DNA of 18,042 bases from Coprinopsis marcescibilis (GCA_004369085.1 ML210164.1:1-18042), one strand, 5' to 3'. Shown: positions 8,318 through 17,313, counted from the stretch's first letter. Made by a program: numbers and translations. The notes: generated from the sequence alone by a model not told the origin.

Positions 8318-9574
8318 TCAGATAGTCAGGTCGATAACCTCTCCCGGTTTGAACAGGCCAAATTCGCTCTTCACCTCCCTTTTAACCCTCTTGGCACTTC
8401 TTCCCTGAAGCGAATTCCCGCTCCGAGCGCGTTTATCTCGGATTGCTTTAAGTTGTGCCTTGATTTGCCAGTATGTTAGCAACTTTTGACTCATCTCACG
8501 GCGACCTGCCGCCGAAAATACACGGTTCGTACCTCAAGTTTTTCTTCCTGTGAAGCTTGGTCGTCTTCCTCTTCTTTGATTTCGATGATTTCTTGGGTTT
8601 GCGGTCTTGCTCGAGAAGTGGAAGGGCTCGCCTCCAAGGATTCTCGTTTGGACAATTCAGTATTCCGCTGACTCACTCGCCTTGGAGCTATTCCATCTGC
8701 GACAAGAATATCTGTGAAAAGCATGAATGAGATGCCCGTTACTAAATTAGAAAGAGGGCCGTTTACACACCCATTGTGCGATATTTGAATGTGAATGTCC
8801 CCAAGATAACTGTACCAGTAGGCTTAGCCGTTTGGGTGTACAGAACCTTAGGCTGCTTCTCCCCCTTTCCAAAACTGGTCGCAAAATACAACGGTGAGTT
8901 CTGAGCGGAGCCATGCGTAAGTTCCGGGAAATGTACCCAACACAATGGCTGATCCCCTTTTTTGACCTTTCATGTAGCATTACCTGATTACCTGTCCCAC
9001 TTGAGTTGACCTTCAAGGCAGGCGGGTTTGGTTTTAAGATGTACTCCTTTACTGAAATGACCTTGACCTGGATTATCCCGACGCTTTCCAAGTTTGAGAC
9101 ACCCATATACGCGTCATCGTCTTGAAACAACGCGATAAGCTGACGACCTCAACATTTCGTGTGGTTTCAGAGTCTCGCACCTGTGAGGGCGACGGTTGCG
9201 AATTGGAAGTATCTCCTTTCGTCCGTCGTGTCATCTACCGAGACCACCTCCTCAAAGAGTTTGACTTCCGTCCTTCTATCGCCTTTGTTATACCGACGGC
9301 CCTGTGCATTGGTAAACTTTCCATCCAGGAGCACGTCGACAAGGATGTCCATGCTGCGTGTTCCTACATAAGGCTTCAAACATATCTTGAAGGGCTATAC
9401 GACGCGTCAAATGGCGTCTTGTCGAATATATGCATGCTAGCAGCTCACCTTCCCCTCTTTACACCCTACAAAACATGTAGCCTCTTTCTTTTGTTCATCG
9501 ATGACTGTTCCGAACTCGACCATCTTGGAATCGTCCATCTCGAGACACACGTCAAAGCCTCCAAATTGCGGCAT
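8318..9574 (-). CDS. DUF7918 domain protein, paralogue B
   Basis: Six exons (9574-9449, 9394-9181, 9120-8937, 8874-8771, 8711-8533, 8458-8318) join in frame to 315 aa. It starts MPQFGGFDVCLEMDD and shares family marks with paralogue A: the ALTDDDAYMG junction across intron 2, LHERSKKGISHCVG, TFTFKYRTM and DILVADGIAP. Exons 1 and 2 match paralogue A in length. An extra intron (8459-8532, donor GTACGA, acceptor TCAAG) splits the charged tail. The tail has an IIEIKEEEDD SUMO-interacting-like motif, KRVKREVKSE with two overlapping psi-K-x-E sites, and ends in GEVIDLTI. DUF7918 proteins have no established function. Sequence divergence from A is substantial, with roughly half of residues shared in the best regions, so the duplication is not recent. 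Confidence 0.85.
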
Positions 9575-10433
9575 CTTAACACTTATGAGGTTGATAGAAG
9601 GTGATGCAGGGTATAGCGGGTACGAGGTGGTGGTATACAGAAGAGTGGCATGACGCGTACTTACGATACTTTATAGTAGCCAAGAACCACCAGTGGCACA
9701 CTGCATCCGAGAAGGTGCGGTAGCACCATATTATTATTACGTCAGGCATCGAAAAATTAGAAAAGGCTTAAATGCGACAGGATTATGGCTCACCAACGGA
9801 CTCTTCAGTGACAAGCTTCATGACCACTTGAAAATGTCGGTTCTTGTCTCTGGATGGAGGGGAAGAAAGCGTGCAGTAGGAGTCACGAAATGCGCTATTA
9901 AGGTTATCTGCGGAATGCTAGATGAGTAGAGGTGTTTCCGGACAATTAACACTGGAAGACTTGGCTGAAATGAGGGGAGACCTACTCATCAGTCAATACG
10001 GCGGCCAGTTGGGCCTGAAAATTAATCGATATCAGCCCTGGTAAGTTGGAGCTTGCCAGACGGCCTCATATGTACATTACATCAGCCCTGAGCCCCTAAC
10101 AGTACGATGTAGCACAGTATATGTACGCAACCCTCGTTTTCTTAGCTCTTTGCGGTCGCTGGGCGTACAAGTATCCTTGTACGCGGCAAGGGACTCCGCA
10201 CTTAAGCGCGCAAGCTTCAAGTTAACGTTAACTGCCCGTGTGGGCAGCGCAATCAAAAGTCTCCCCCGGCAACTTCCGAAGCAGCATCAGAGAGCTATCT
10301 GAACTCGTTGGCCCCAATTTGCTTCCGAACCATCACCACCACGAATTAATTATATTACAGGAGACAACAAGAAGCCTGAGGCCTGAGCAGCTATCGACGC
10401 ATTTTCGTTAAGACTGTCATATGGGGTATAACT
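9575..10433. promoter_or_regulatory. Divergent intergenic region, DUF7918-B / NLR
   Basis: This 859-bp gap lies between head-to-head genes. An open frame at 9693-9929 has no recognisable features and is not called. Visible structure includes GTTAACGTTAAC (a 12-bp palindrome) followed at once by a CTGCCC-GTGT-GGGCAG hairpin (10221-10247), two near copies of ATCAGCCCTG at 10031-10040 and 10081-10090, and a GCCTGAG direct pair around 10374-10387. An out-of-frame ATG at 10421 lies 13 nt before the NLR start and overlaps it. Confidence 0.45.
10221..10247. promoter_or_regulatory. Palindrome and hairpin upstream of the NLR gene
   Basis: GTTAACGTTAAC at 10221-10232 reads the same on both strands. 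It shares its last base with a perfect 6-bp stem (10232-10237 with 10242-10247) closed by GTGT. It lies about 190 bp upstream of the NLR ATG and may be a regulator-binding site. Confidence 0.4.
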
Positions 10434-13400
10434 ATGGGAGCAAATATTTCGACTTTGGTAAGCTCAGAACTGTTTGTGCTATCTTATCTTCTCGCTTAAC
10501 ACCGTCAATAGCCTCAGAAGCAATCGAGAAACCCATCTCGAGGTAGCTTGAGGAGCAAAGCTAGGGTTCTAAAAGAACAGCAGGCACAGAGTCTGCGCGA
10601 CACCCAGCCCGAAGGACAAGATCAACAGTACTTGGGCCCAATGACAGCACATGCATTCCAAGGAGCGCACGATTTACAAATTAACGGTGGGATATTTACT
10701 GTTGCGGGCGGAAACAGTATTGTCAATGTCTATGCCGCGACTCAACCAGGATCAGGTACGCCAGTCAATTGACACTTGCTTGTTGAGAATGACGAGTTGA
10801 TGAAACCAACAGATGTGACAACGATGGCCCCGTGGTTGACATCGGTCAACTACCAGACGATACAGGCAGATACTCTGAGCAAGAGGACACCCAGGACTTG
10901 CGAATGGGTACTGGGCACCAACAAGTTCAAGAACTGGCTGGCCAGCGATGGTGGGATCTTGTGGGGAACCGGGATTCGTACGTATCTTCGAACTATGATA
11001 TACATAAATTCTTCTCTGAACCACTATGTCTGGTAGCCGGTGCTGGGAAAACTGTTCTCTCGTAGGCTTCTTGTCATTCTGGTGCTGAATCCTGCCTAAT
11101 CATAACGTACTTTCCAGGTCAATAGTGATCAACTATCTTCAAGAATTCACAAACAATCGCGATGATGTCTGTTTGATCTTCGCCTATTGTCGCTACACAG
11201 ACCCAATCCCCGTCAAAGAAATCCTTGCTGCTATCCTTCGGCAGTATCTGGAACGGTACCCGCGCACAATCCAGTTCATCAAATCCTTATACGATCACCA
11301 CCACACTCAAGGCACGCATCCATCACATGGAGAGCTCTTCGCTTTACTGCAGCAGATCGCAAATTCAAACCTGTTCTCCAAAAGTTACTACGTCTTGGAT
11401 GGGCTAGACGAAGCGCCCGATGATGTGCAGATCGACATCCTTTCCTGCCTCTCGTCATTGACGATCAATTTCTTTATCACATCGAGGCCATTGGCCTTGC
11501 TGAAGGACCTCGTTCCCCGCGCTATCTTTTTGGAGATTGTCGTCAAAGATCCGGATCTTGAGCTTCTGGTTGCTCAGAAGATCGAACGGATGCCTACACT
11601 CCGAAGAATGTTAAGTGCCGAGTTGAAGGCTCAGGTGGTATCCACAATCCTCCAAAAATCATGTGGCATGTGAGTTACATTTTCATTCCTCTTTGCCCTC
11701 AATTGACCGGTCATAAGGTTTCTTCTCGCATCGCTCCAAGTTGAAATGCTTCGGGATTGTCTGTCCATCAGAGACCTACGCGAATCTCTTGAAAGTCTTC
11801 CAGCAGGTGTTACAGAGATGTACGCGGAAACCATGCGGAGAATAGAGATGCAGTCTGAGCGCCACGTTCAGCTGGCGAAGCGAGTCCTGGTTTGGCTGGT
11901 TTATTCCGGAAGGTCGCCATCGATCCAACAACTGCAGTATGCGGTGGCCGTCTGTCCGAAGACCTTGGAGTTCGACCCCGACAGAGTTGTTCACGAAGAC
12001 ACTCTCCTCTCTGTATGTTGCGGTCTGGTTATGATTGAGCCCAGAAGCAAAATCGTTCGCCTTATCCGTACGCTGTCTCCTAATAAACCTTTGCACTCTC
12101 GCTGACATTCCGTGAAGATTATACAGCGAGCGACGCCCTTAAGCGTGCTTTGCTGTCATTTTGTCCGGACCCCTATGCGCTATTGGCATCGACCTGCGTT
12201 GCGCGCTTGGCTCAATGCCAATTCCACACTAAAGGATTCAATCAAGATATCGACAGGATAACGGCCTTTTCGGACCATCCTTTCCTAGGATATTCCGAAC
12301 GAAACTGGGTGATTTTTGCGCACCAATGCCACACATTGCCCTCCAGAGTTATCGATTTCATTCGTCAATGCCGAAGATACCCACACAGCAGGAAGGCTCA
12401 CTGGCCACGGGTAGACTGGCTCAACTCTGTCCATATCGCGGCCCTGTTTAACTTTCCTGAAGTCCTCAAGTTGGTTCTCAACGACACCCTTGCGACAGAT
12501 CCTGATACACCATCCCTTTCTGTCGACGTAAACACTCGAACCGAGCTTGGCACCACCCCTTTGATCCTAGCGACAACCAATGGTCATCGCGAGGTGGTCC
12601 ACCTTTTGTTGGAGTTCGCCTCAATCGACATCAACGCGGCTGATCACCAGGGAACAACACCCCTCATTTGTGCTTGCTCCAAAGGACATGAGGACCTTGT
12701 ATCACTCCTCTTCGAACACGACACTACACTCTCCGACAATGTCATTAACGTCAACATCAAAGACTCGAATGGAAAGTCAGCGTTATTTCATGCGTCTTAT
12801 GGTGGTTATTCCGGGATAGTGAAGAGGCTCCTCGAGGTCGATGGCATCGACGTTAATTCCAGAGATGCGTGTGGGGATACAGCCTTGATCACTGCTGCGT
12901 TTCGGGGGAAAGAGGAGGTGGTGAAAGCTTTGCTTGGTTTCGATGGTCTCGATGTCAATGCTGCTAGTGGGGAAGGGATGACCGCCCTGATGGAGGCGTC
13001 GCGCACGAACAATCTTGGGGTGGTCAAGACTTTGTTGGAGGTGAAGGGGATAGACGTCAACGCCAAGAATCCATATGGTCAATCGGTCCTCTTGCAAGCG
13101 TCCTTTCATGGGCATGTTGAGATTGTGAAGTTGTTGACTCAGGTGGAAGGGATCGATGTTGACACTACAGACAATGAAGGGCAGACCGCGTTGAAAGTCG
13201 CGGCGTCTGGTGGGGAGGCCCCAGTTGTGAAGATTTTGCTTGCACTCGATAGGGTGGACAGCAATGTTGCAGATTTGAAAGGTAGAACGGCGCTCATGGC
13301 CGCGGCTTCGCGCGGTTATACGGAAATAGTCAAGATGTTGCTCAATGTTCAAGGAATAGACCCCGACGCTAGGGACTCGGAAGGCATGACTGCTTCGGAA

Positions 13401-13469
13401 TTGGCACTATCTCGAGGTCGTGGGTGTGAAGCAGTTGCGCAACTGTTGGCTAGGGTTGGAACACATTAA
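10434..13469 (+). CDS. NACHT-ankyrin NLR-like protein
   Basis: Seven exons (10434-10457, 10512-10755, 10813-10977, 11037-11061, 11118-11669, 11718-12067, 12118-13469) join in frame to 903 aa. The N terminus MGANISTL fits an N-myristoylation signal (Gly2, Ser6). The FQGAHDLQINGGIF region with a GGN turn (about residues 65-85) is common just before NACHT in mushroom NLRs. NACHT follows: Walker A GIPGAGKT (143-150), Walker B VLDGLDE (245-251), and FITSRP near 272-277. A winged-helix-like stretch ends in IHYTASDALKR (about 453-463). About ten ankyrin repeats fill 556-903, most of them 34 aa with G-x-T-A-L and a G-I-D-V-N ending. Fungal NLRs are implicated in non-self recognition and programmed cell death; ligand and output are unknown here. 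The start is inferred from a 24-nt first exon and is the least certain part. An alternative would place it downstream in exon 2. Confidence 0.9.
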
Positions 13470-13558
13470 TTGGTGAGCGCGCGATTACTACTCTAAAGTG
13501 TCCAAAGCTAGGCAATATAAGTTAAAACGAATATATTAGGATCTCAGTGTTAGCGCGA
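13470..13558. other. Short convergent gap, NLR / SOD-like gene
   Basis: Only 89 bp separate the two convergent stop codons. The transcripts' 3' untranslated regions therefore probably overlap. The stretch is AT-rich toward its middle (around 13515-13541), with no clear hairpin terminator. Confidence 0.6.
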
Positions 13559-14573
13559 TCAAGGCATGATACCTGCGGATTTTTGTGTATCAGTCACTGT
13601 ACGCCTACGAAAGTAAATAAAACAGCGTACCGATAACACCGCATGCAAGTCCTTTGCCTACATTGCCATCTAAGTGCGACATTTCATTTCCATGACCAAG
13701 ATCATCTTCATTCTGAACATTCAGGAATCAGGACGTTAGAGGAGCCGCGATACTCGAGTATACTGGAGCTTACCTCGTGTATGACGAGTGTGCGACTGAA
13801 TGTTAAGTGCTTAGTTTGCCGTCCAGGGCTCCGAGTAAAAGGATGATACTTACCCGATGATACTCCTGACTCCACTCAAGGATATCAAGTAGTCTTCCGT
13901 ATCGACATATGCATCACCGTTGGCATCAATTTCAAGATTTCCTAGGTCACCTACATGTCGATCGGTGGATTCAGGTGCACCATGGTGGCCGCGGAACCCG
14001 TCGGGATTGAAATGATCCCCCGTTGAATCGCAACCGATGCTCAAACCACCTCCAGTGCTATTGGGGTGTCGTGAATAATTCTACGAGCACTTGGCTGGAC
14101 AGAGGCTACTTACTGGATGCTCCAGCCCCGCCGCGAGTCACCGGCAAAGTCGAGACCAATGATTTCTCCCTTGATCTTCACAGGGCTTTCTTCGGTTTCC
14201 TGCGTAAAGTGAACAATTGCTTCACTCCAGCCAGGGCCGTCGATAAGTCCTTCAGTGTAGCGCCTGAGCGTTGCGGTAGCCTGCCGGGTAGCCCAATCAG
14301 TATTGCAAAACCGACGAAAAGAATGACGGGCTTGTGTCCAGTTGTCCAATTATACGGTTTGAAAAATGTAAGCACCTTTCTGACAGTATCGACAGCTTCG
14401 TGGTGACCAGACCTATGGTGTCCTGTCTTGTGAGTTCCTTTCTGGTGATGGCCACTCTGATGGTGAGCTTCCTGGTTGCTGTTGTGGTGCTGAGTCGGCG
14501 TTGCCAGTGCCGGGGCAATGGAAGCTGCTAGAAGAGCGAGGGAAGCGACGACTGTGAATTTTGAGCCGAGCAT
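13559..14573 (-). CDS. Secreted His-rich Cu/Zn-SOD-fold protein, altered active site
   Basis: Six exons (14573-14376, 14280-14114, 14057-13854, 13795-13774, 13712-13631, 13572-13559) join in frame to 228 aa. Residues 1-25 form a signal peptide (hydrophobic core VVASLALLAASIAPALA). Residues 29-58 hold 11 His, mostly HH pairs spaced by SG or TG. The SOD fold follows: GCDSTGDHFNP, HHGAPESTDRHVGDLGN, LVIHE, and LACGVIG. Numbered by human SOD1, zinc ligands His63, His71, His80 and Asp83 are present (137, 147, 156, 159), as are copper ligands His48 (122) and His120 (196), and the Cys57-Cys146 pair (131, 221). Copper ligand His46 is Ser120 and active-site Arg143 is Gly218. True SOD activity is therefore doubtful. 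It may bind zinc or copper at the cell surface. Exons 4 and 6 are only 22 and 14 nt. Confidence 0.88.
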
Positions 14574-14660
14574 AACTGGAGTAAACAGTATACGATGAGG
14601 AGGGAGCTTGAGCTGAAAGGTGAAAGGTGAATTTTATCTCTGGAAGGGCGATCGATGAGT

Positions 14661-14667
14661 GTTTATA
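14661..14667 (-). promoter_or_regulatory. TATA box of the SOD-like gene
   Basis: On the minus strand this reads TATAAAC, 88 nt upstream of the ATG at 14573. The distance matches those of the two transferase TATA boxes. Confidence 0.55.
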
Positions 14668-15399
14668 CGTTTTCACATTTGAATACGCCACGGGCAAGGA
14701 TCAAGGCGATGTCTTTGGGCGCTCCATATGTACGTACACTGAGTCTCGGAAAACCGGGTCGCCCATGACACAGACGACGTATAATAGTTTAATCGTGCAT
14801 TGTATGCGACATTGAACAAGGGTCATGAACCTACTAGATTTCAAATTCAGAGGAGGACTTGAAAGTTCTGAACGCCGAGTAACGAGTCAATCTACACTCA
14901 TATGCATATGTCAATTTCAGCAGCTTCATCTCTCAAGATAATGTTACAACGCTGGGTGCGGGTCCCGGGAGCGCTCGCATACAACTCACCGTAAGTTCGG
15001 AAGCTTGTCATCCAGCGCATGCTGCGGGGCGGTCAGGATTGCGTTACGGTACAGCACTCTCTACGGAGTGACAAGCATTTTTGCTTCTTAGAGCTTGACT
15101 GAATTAAAGACCTCAACTTTGCGGGAAGATATTCCAAGTGCATCTCTTCCCTAAATTATCTATTATTTTTAGAACGCGAAGATACTACGGAGTACTAGTG
15201 GGACGGTGGGACCTGGACAAAGCACAAAGGGGCCGAAGGTTGCTCTTGGCTGATTCCTCCGTCACAATGTCGAAGTACAAGCAGCTGTCTAAGCCAACCC
15301 TAGGTTTCTGAAAAGGGAATTAACTTGCTCACCCGAGTGGCTGTTGCCATGCCATCACGAAATTGGGGATGGCATGACAACTTCTTCTTATGGATTACA

Positions 15400-15461
15400 A
15401 TTGCTTACTAATCTAACGGTGATTATAATGATCATTAGGATAACTACCTCTGATGGTAAGA
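15400..15461 (+). repeat. Dispersed repeat, copy at 15.4 kb
   Basis: TTGCTTACTA followed by ATTATAATG, ATCATTAGGATAAC and CTCTGATGGTAAG recurs in diverged form at 16733-16795, in the same orientation and order. It is probably a relic of the same transposable element family. Confidence 0.45.
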
Positions 15462-15504
15462 GCAAATGGCGCATCGGAGAGGCCTTGAAATAGTACAGCC
15501 AACA

Positions 15505-15642
15505 CCGCGGTAACCCATACCCCCCGGTGGACGCCAAAATGTATGGGCTACTGCGGGTTATGGGTTATAACGGGTCAATTTGGTGGGGATTTTACAGTTC
15601 TGTGGATGCCCAAAGGTATGGGTTAGCACAGTGTTGACTGTA
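15505..15642. repeat. TATGGGTTA-type repeat cluster
   Basis: Three copies of the core are visible: inverted TAACCCATA near 15511, direct TATGGGTTA near 15561, and direct TATGGGTTAGCAC near 15618. The pair GTAACCCATAC and GTATGGGCTAC forms a one-mismatch inverted repeat around 15510-15552. The blocks CAAAATGTATGGG, ATGGGTTAGCAC and a GTGTTGACTGTA end match the left edge of the window (12-76). Confidence 0.5.
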
Positions 15643-15659
15643 GTAGCCAAATGTATATC

Positions 15660-16150
15660 ATGAATTCTACATGTGCGATTCCGCTGGGGGGGGGAGGTAT
15701 TACATGGTTGTGGAGCATATATATACCGAACCTATAGTATTGGATGGGTGGATAATCATGGGGAGTTACTCAGAGAGGGCTACATTCGGAATTCAACACA
15801 GGCGAACTTGTCAACGCGAAGGAGAGTTAAATCAGGTGAGGTGAAACAATTTTTTTTTTGTGTTGACTGCTGGTTGATTTTCAATATTCAATGCTGCCAG
15901 CCTAGATTGCTGATGAGCCGTGGTGAAAAATTCCCTTGCATGAGGACGACAAAGAAGAATCATAGTACGTCCAGGTCCGACAGTTCCAAACACTTTAGTC
16001 AACTATTTTTCTGTCTTGTTCAGAAATTCTCAGTCTCTTTGATTTAATTGGGGAGTCTTCAACTGGGATTTTTGGGAAAATTGTAGTCACTTGTGCCGGC
16101 GCAAGCAAGCGCGGGCTTTTCACAGCTTGTACACCAAGTACCTACTGATG
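15660..16150. other. Gene-free stretch
   Basis: An open frame from about 15673 to 16047 has no recognisable domain and includes a run of ten T bases translated as Phe codons. A run of G bases occurs at 15686-15694. I see no gene here. Confidence 0.45.
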
Positions 16151-16367
16151 AACATTGAACATTCAGAGGTTTTATATTTTGCCAACTCCCCGTGACGATG
16201 CTCAAGTCATGGAGGTGGTGCCTTTGTCCAACTGTGTGGTCGCTGGCACACCTCCTGCGGGTTGCTCGTGTTCACACAAAGTCACACTGTGAACTCTGTG
16301 ATTACATAAAATTCACATAACGTCATCGTCTTGTTTTAAGATATTAGATACACAAGCTTTCAGCTTG

Positions 16368-16386
16368 TCCGTGACTTTGTCACGGA
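16368..16386. repeat. Perfect hairpin TCCGTGAC-TTT-GTCACGGA
   Basis: An 8-bp perfect stem with a TTT loop. The equivalent site in the next unit (16561-16579) keeps the loop and seven of eight pairs (one G-T wobble, one mismatch). Confidence 0.6.
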
Positions 16387-16410
16387 GGGTGGGGATTTCA
16401 ATATTTCAAT

Positions 16411-16457
16411 GGTGTGCTCGCTGGCGCAACCCTGCGGGTCGCTTGCGATCGCACACT
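16411..16457. repeat. Long imperfect hairpin, tandem unit 2
   Basis: GGTGTGC at 16411-16417 pairs with GCACACT at 16451-16457, with further pairing inside. Tandem unit 1 has a counterpart at about 16232-16278 with TGTGTGG and TTCACACA arms and a shared CGCTGGC and CTGCGGGT interior. Confidence 0.45.
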
Positions 16458-16730
16458 GTCGGGGGATCAGCTTACATAAGATTATTCTTGCTTACATAAA
16501 TATATTTTGCACCACTTTCCGTTGTCATTTCATGTGTTGAAGCTGAGCGCTGAAAGCTTGTCTGTGACTTTGCCACGGAAGGTGGGGACTTTGTCCAGGC
16601 TGCTTGCGATTGCAACTTCCCAGATCCCAAAGTGTACAGGTAACGGTTAAATAACATTATTCTAACAGAACATTACTTTGCACTTCTTTCTGTTGTCACT
16701 CCACGTGTTGAATCTATTTCTTTTTACCAT

Positions 16731-16797
16731 ACTTGCTTACTAGGCTGACAGTTAATTATAATGGGTCATTAGAATGACAACTTCTGATAGTCAAGAA
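16731..16797 (+). repeat. Dispersed repeat, copy at 16.7 kb
   Basis: Diverged second copy of the stretch at 15400-15461, with CTTGCTTACTA, AATTATAATGGGTCATTAG and CTTCTGATAGTCAAG in the same order. Confidence 0.45.
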
Positions 16798-17313
16798 AAA
16801 CATCAAACAATAGTATGCACATCCGCTTCTTGCAACAGGGTACTTAGCTTTGAGTGATTGTCCGGCCAATGTCCTAATAGAACGCGAAGAGACCACTCAA
16901 GTCAGAGGAGTGTATCTGGCCACATGAGCGTGCTGTAGGATGTATGGCAAGAGAGGTGGGCGTGACAATGGCCCAATGGCGCAATGAACAATTCTACCTT
17001 GAGAGAGACTGAGTACTACTCATTGGCAGACAATTTCAGATGATATACACTATGAAAGAGCTGCGCTTGGCATGCCTTCATCGCATGCATGAGTCAGATC
17101 TCAAAAAAAATTGAATGAGGGAGGGAAATATAAATATTACATATTGGTACATCATAGTAATCGCCCATCGTCAATCCTCCTGATCCTCCTGATCCTACTC
17201 CTCTTGTGTCGGCACCTTACAATCTTGAGTACAGAGTACGCGTCCACGCGCTCTGACTCGAACCTCCCCCCTTCCACCACTTCCAATCCCGTCAAGCTCT
17301 GTTGCCTATCTCT
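16798..17313. other. Gene-free stretch with a short TCCTCCTGA repeat
   Basis: No coding frame with family features was seen. The block TCCTCCTGATCCTCCTGATC (17176-17195) is a short tandem repeat in a pyrimidine-rich tract. A purine run GAGGGAGGGAAAT lies at 17116-17128. Confidence 0.4.

Larger units (their letters stand above)
14574..15500. other. Promoter of the SOD-like gene and gene-free DNA
   Basis: The first 100 bp hold the promoter of the minus-strand SOD-fold gene. Beyond that I see no coding frame with family features. Short CTACGGAGT motifs occur at 15060-15068 and near 15184-15192. One 60-bp stretch at 15400-15460 recurs at 16731-16795. Confidence 0.45.
16185..16730 (+). repeat. 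Three degenerate tandem units with conserved hairpins
   Basis: Three units of about 180-195 bp start near 16190, 16368 and 16561. Units 2 and 3 start with TGTC(C/T)GTGACTTTG, then CACGGA(G/A)GGTGGGGA. Units 1 and 2 share a longer hairpin with GTCGCTGGC or CTCGCTGGC, CCTGCGGGT, and TCACAC or GCACAC closing. Units 2 and 3 end alike, with TTGCAC, TTTC, GTTGTCA and GTGTTGAA in order (16507-16540 and 16677-16710). The units are well diverged. Likely a decayed transposable element or satellite fragment. Confidence 0.55.

Noticed and set aside
9693..9929. Plus-strand open frame of 78 codons between DUF7918-B and the NLR
   Set aside because: No family features, low-complexity start, no supporting splice sites.
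12068..12117. Apparent frameshift in the NLR before the ankyrin part
   Set aside because: A 50-nt intron (donor GTACGC, branch-like GCTGAC, acceptor GAAG) restores frame and yields the expected VRLIHYTASD motif.
15673..16047. Plus-strand open frame of 124 codons
   Set aside because: It contains homopolymer runs, has no domain, and lies in repeat-rich gene-free DNA.
16472..16657. Minus-strand open frame of 61 codons
   Set aside because: It lies wholly inside the degenerate tandem repeat and its hairpins.
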